From JAQUYS01 sp964430665 (GTDB taxonomy: Archaea > Nanobdellota > Nanobdellia > Woesearchaeales > SKGA01), in the NCBI GenBank assembly GCA_964430665.1, contig CAYSFC010000035.1, positions 1 through 7,742 on the forward strand: DNA of 7,742 nucleotides. Direction: 5' to 3'. Below the pieces are notes generated by a model. That model saw nothing but the letters and a program-made list of their open reading frames with translations, did no database searches and was not told where the DNA came from. Position 1 is the stretch's first letter. The number at the start of each line of letters is the position of its first letter. The position numbers were made by a program, and so were the translations under genes. Below, piece after piece: positions 5,624 through 7,742 of the stretch.

Positions 5624-5989
5624 CTATAGTTCAATAAAACTATATCTTTGATCAGAAAGAATTAATCTCAAATCATATCCTATTAACTTATAGTATTCTA
5701 AAGGTTCTAAATGTTTTAATTGGTTGAAAGTTATATCTTCAACATCTTCATCCTTCAAAACCATCTTTATATTTTCATAAGAATAACTTATGCCTCTTTC
5801 AAAAGAAGGCAAATCCTGTATAAATACACCAACATAATTCTTAATTTCAGAAATAATTTTATCAAGAAATTCTTTAACACCAACATTTTCTAACTTTTGA
5901 GACAAATTTAAAGTTACCGGTGCTGATTCTTCATATAATTGAATATATGTCTCTAGTTCCTTTTCTTTCCAGTCACTACCTCTTGGCAT
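5624..5989 (-). CDS. Uncharacterised 121-residue protein
   Basis: I do not recognise this protein. It is soluble (no membrane helix, no signal peptide), acidic, cysteine-free and probably mostly helical, with a likely helix at 38-52 (VKEFLDKIISEIKNY) and a leucine/tyrosine-rich C-terminal third (LEPLEYYKLIGYDLRLIL). No catalytic motif stands out. It has its own TATA-type box in the 31-nt gap after the five-helix membrane protein gene and starts at the first ATG. It sits between two membrane-protein genes on the same strand, which hints at but does not show a shared process. Reality as a gene is supported by promoter placement and by the tight fit between neighbours. Confidence 0.7.
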   Translation of the reverse strand: MPRGSDWKEKELETYIQLYEESAPVTLNLSQKLENVGVKEFLDKIISEIKNYVGVFIQDLPSFERGISYSYENIKMVLKDEDVEDITFNQLKHLEPLEYYKLIGYDLRLILSDQRYSFIEL

Positions 5990-6010
5990 AATTTGCAGAT
6001 TTTTTAACCC

Positions 6011-6018
6011 TTTTTAAA
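6011..6018 (-). promoter_or_regulatory. TATA box for the 121-residue gene
   Basis: TTTAAAAA on the minus strand is centred 25-26 nt before the ATG at 5989 and begins 3 nt after the stop of the upstream gene. The spacing again predicts a leaderless mRNA. Confidence 0.5.
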
Positions 6019-6020
6019 GC

Positions 6021-6965
6021 TTATGAAAGTTTCTTACTTTCACACTCTGCTTTAAGCTCAGTAACTATCTCTGTTAGAACTATTTTACATACATCATAAT
6101 AATATGCATTCTCTGAAAAGTTATATTCATTCATAACTTCTATATCGACTGCGTTATGATACATAGGTCTACTAACTACAACTCCTTCATCACCTTCTCT
6201 AGTATTACAATCAACAGTTTTTATAGTAACTGCAGTAGTAGGATAATTAGGATCAGGAGTATCTATATGACACCATTTGAATGCATTAATAGGTGGACCA
6301 TAAGATGCAATAGGTTCTCCATTTTTGTCAAACATATGTATGTTACTACACCCCCTTATATTTACATCAGTATTTACTTCCCAATTACGCATGTCTTTTA
6401 AATCATAAATATTTATTCTGTCACATTGTCCACTCTCCATAAAGAACTGATTTGGATCTTTGAAAGCATTTGTGTTTGGTATCAACTGACCATTAAAAAT
6501 AAACAAAATTCCTATACCAAATATGATTAAAATAAAAATATATTTTCCTTTTTTAGAAAATTTCTCAAAAATGTGAAATCCTAAAATTATAAAATATACA
6601 ATTACTTCAATAAGAATCAAAATACCAACATAAATCCAAATTATAATCGAAACTAGTCCTGCATAACATTCACCATCTCCTGTAATAATACAACCAATTA
6701 AAGGAAATAATCCTAAAATAGCTAGGGCTAGATCTATAATTAAACACCTTAGAAAATATTTTTTAGTTTTTTCTTCAATAGATAATTTGTAAAAATCAAA
6801 AGATGTAGAAGTGAAAGGAAAATAAATTACACCGAAAATTATTACTCCAACCAACACCAATAGCCACAAAGGTACCTTATAAATTGAAACTGCACTAAGA
6901 ATAAATGCAAGCATTGTTACAATTATGCCTACAAATATGAAGTGAATTATTTTATCTTTATCCAT
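6021..6965 (-). CDS. Unknown five-helix membrane protein with C-terminal outer domain
   Basis: A 314-residue protein of no family I recognise. Five hydrophobic helices are visible at about 7-29, 31-50, 74-95, 103-130 and 142-159. The loops at 51-73 and 131-141 are rich in lysine and arginine, so by the positive-inside rule the N-terminus is inside and the last about 150 residues are outside. That outer domain carries six cysteines (181, 206, 232, 253, 293, 308), enough for three disulfides, plus many prolines and asparagines, a composition typical of an extracytoplasmic fold. A short outer loop between helices 3 and 4 has one more cysteine (C100). It starts at the ATG at 6965 behind a TATA box and is divergent from the archease gene. 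It may be an envelope or surface protein; nothing in it shows an enzyme activity. Confidence 0.8.
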   Translation of the reverse strand: MDKDKIIHFIFVGIIVTMLAFILSAVSIYKVPLWLLVLVGVIIFGVIYFPFTSTSFDFYKLSIEEKTKKYFLRCLIIDLALAILGLFPLIGCIITGDGECYAGLVSIIIWIYVGILILIEVIVYFIILGFHIFEKFSKKGKYIFILIIFGIGILFIFNGQLIPNTNAFKDPNQFFMESGQCDRINIYDLKDMRNWEVNTDVNIRGCSNIHMFDKNGEPIASYGPPINAFKWCHIDTPDPNYPTTAVTIKTVDCNTREGDEGVVVSRPMYHNAVDIEVMNEYNFSENAYYYDVCKIVLTEIVTELKAECESKKLS

Positions 6966-6987
6966 GTTACATATTTATATAACCCTT

Positions 6988-6995
6988 ATTTAAAT
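6988..6995 (-). promoter_or_regulatory. TATA box for the five-helix membrane protein gene
   Basis: ATTTAAAT on the minus strand is centred 26-27 nt before the ATG at 6965. It lies in a 73-nt region shared with the divergent archease promoter. Confidence 0.5.
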
Positions 6996-7007
6996 CTTTT
7001 CAAAACC

Positions 7008-7015
7008 TTTAAAAA
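7008..7015 (+). promoter_or_regulatory. TATA box for archease-rtcB operon
   Basis: TTTAAAAA is centred 27-28 nt before the archease ATG at 7039 and is preceded by AAAACC, which could serve as a BRE. No SD precedes the ATG, so a leaderless start is likely. Confidence 0.55.
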
Positions 7016-7038
7016 CATCATTCAATATCTATATATAA

Positions 7039-7461
7039 ATGGGAAAGTACAAATTTCTAGAACACACAGCTGATGAAAAGATTGCTATAGAAGCAAATAC
7101 ATATGCTGATGCTTTTGCAACAGCAGTGGAAGCTATGCACGAAATACTTTTAGGAAAAGAACAAAAAGTCGAACCCATTTTTGAAAAAGAAATAGTTTTA
7201 GAAAATAAAAAGATTACAACCTTACTTTACGATTTCATAAATGAATTTATTTTATATTTCGATGAAGAAGATTTAGTTTTACCTCACGTTGAAGAAATCA
7301 CAATAGAATTTGATCAAATTTACAAACTTAAAGCAATTGTTAAAGGGGACAAACAACAAAATTATGAATTACAAACAGAAATTAAAAATATGACTTATAG
7401 CGATATGGTTGTTAAAGAAAAAGAAAATAAAATATATATGGAGATGGTGTTAGATATATGA
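7039..7461 (+). CDS. Archease (RtcB activator)
   Basis: A 140-residue archease, the usual length. Archease binds the RNA ligase RtcB, speeds its guanylation and allows multiple turnover during tRNA splicing and RNA repair in the cytoplasm. The N-terminal FLEHTADEK supplies the conserved metal-binding D12, LLYDFINEFILYFDEEDL (62-79) is the family core, and the C-terminal VLDI supplies D139. The usual KAVTYH motif reads KNMTYS (116-121), so the histidine is serine here. It is the first gene of an operon whose second gene, rtcB, overlaps its stop codon by 4 nt (ATGA), the classic archaeal arrangement. Divergent from the membrane protein gene, with its own TATA box. Confidence 0.92.
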   Translation: MGKYKFLEHTADEKIAIEANTYADAFATAVEAMHEILLGKEQKVEPIFEKEIVLENKKITTLLYDFINEFILYFDEEDLVLPHVEEITIEFDQIYKLKAIVKGDKQQNYELQTEIKNMTYSDMVVKEKENKIYMEMVLDI

Positions 7462-7742
7462 AACTTAAAAAATTAAATTCCTATTCTTATGAACTTGAAA
7501 AAGAAGGAAACATGAATGTTCCAGGTAAATTATTTATGTCTGAATCAATAATAGAAAAAGTAAAAGAAGATGGGACACTAAAACAAATTTACAATATGGC
7601 AAGTTTACCAGGGATTGAAAAATATGCAATTGCACTCCCAGACGCTCATGTTGGATATGGCCTGTGCATAGGAGGAGTTGCAGCATTCGATTTAGAAGAA
7701 GGAATTATATCTCCGGGCGGAATCGGGTTCGATATTAACTGC
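7458..7742 (+). CDS. rtcB: RNA-splicing ligase RtcB, N-terminal part (cut by window edge)
   Basis: The first 95 residues of RtcB, the GTP- and Mn-dependent ligase that joins 2',3'-cyclic-phosphate and 5'-OH RNA ends in tRNA splicing and repair. Seen directly: an N-terminal lead-in, then ALPDAHVGYG (59-68), IGGVAAFD (71-78) and SPGGIGFDINC (85-95). D92 and C95 of that last motif correspond to the Asp and Cys metal ligands of characterised RtcB. Cysteine (C70) stands where many homologues have proline (GYGFPIGG). The ATG overlaps the archease stop as ATGA, with a weak SD-like GGTG (7446-7449). The rest of the roughly 480-residue family length lies beyond the right edge; whether it carries an intein, as some archaeal rtcB genes do, cannot be seen. 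Confidence 0.95.
   Translation, partial: MKLKKLNSYSYELEKEGNMNVPGKLFMSESIIEKVKEDGTLKQIYNMASLPGIEKYAIALPDAHVGYGLCIGGVAAFDLEEGIISPGGIGFDINC

Noticed and set aside
6156..6401. Plus-strand open frame of 81 codons inside the five-helix protein gene
   Set aside because: It is antisense to the cysteine-containing domain, serine/isoleucine-rich, and has no start signals.
1..7742. CRISPR array, tRNA, rRNA or transposon
   Set aside because: No spaced direct repeats, cloverleaf-like sequence, transposase motifs or terminal inverted repeats were seen in any intergenic stretch; none of these stretches exceeds about 130 bases.

Overview
The window is AT-rich DNA that reads as archaeal, most plausibly from a small-genome DPANN-type lineage (Pacearchaeota/Woesearchaeota-like); the lineage is an inference. 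Archaeal signs are TTTAAA-type TATA boxes centred about 24-29 nt before most first-in-operon ATGs (implying leaderless mRNAs), a COG2108-type radical SAM enzyme, and an archease-RtcB pair. TAA, TAG and TGA all end genes, so the code looks standard. No tRNA, rRNA, CRISPR array or mobile element is visible.

Layout. Bases 129-2008 (+): a TatD-family metal hydrolase overlapped by 4 nt by a COG2108 radical SAM protein with a GTG start. Their unit ends exactly where a convergent CYTH-domain gene (2009-2554, -) ends; the two stop codons abut. A divergent promoter region (2555-2646) serves the CYTH gene and a Nudix hydrolase (2647-3054, +). Then follow an unrecognised 96-residue protein and, 1 nt after it, a DJ-1/PfpI-family protein (3098-3899, +). 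A 108-base convergent intergenic region with two hairpins and T-runs separates these from a minus-strand block (4008-6965). In transcription order that block holds a five-helix membrane protein with a cysteine-containing outer domain, an unknown 121-residue protein, a GIDE-domain membrane protein, and LemA. The window closes with a second divergent promoter region and an archease-rtcB operon (+); rtcB runs off the right edge.

Most useful observation: the run of 100 Ns at 4987-5086 is probably not missing sequence. The 16 bases just left of it are identical to the 16 just right of it. Overlapping the contig ends joins two apparent open frames, in frame, into one 287-residue GIDE protein with one membrane helix at each end, the layout expected for that family. 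The split gene is therefore probably an assembly artefact, and this locus would be a two-gene GIDE-LemA operon.

Functionally the archease-RtcB pair does RNA ligation (tRNA splicing/repair). The GIDE-LemA pair and the upstream five-helix protein are envelope proteins of unknown process. The rest are single-gene housekeeping or damage-control enzymes (TatD, Nudix, DJ-1, CYTH phosphohydrolase-like). I see no strong evidence of a defence or mobile system here.
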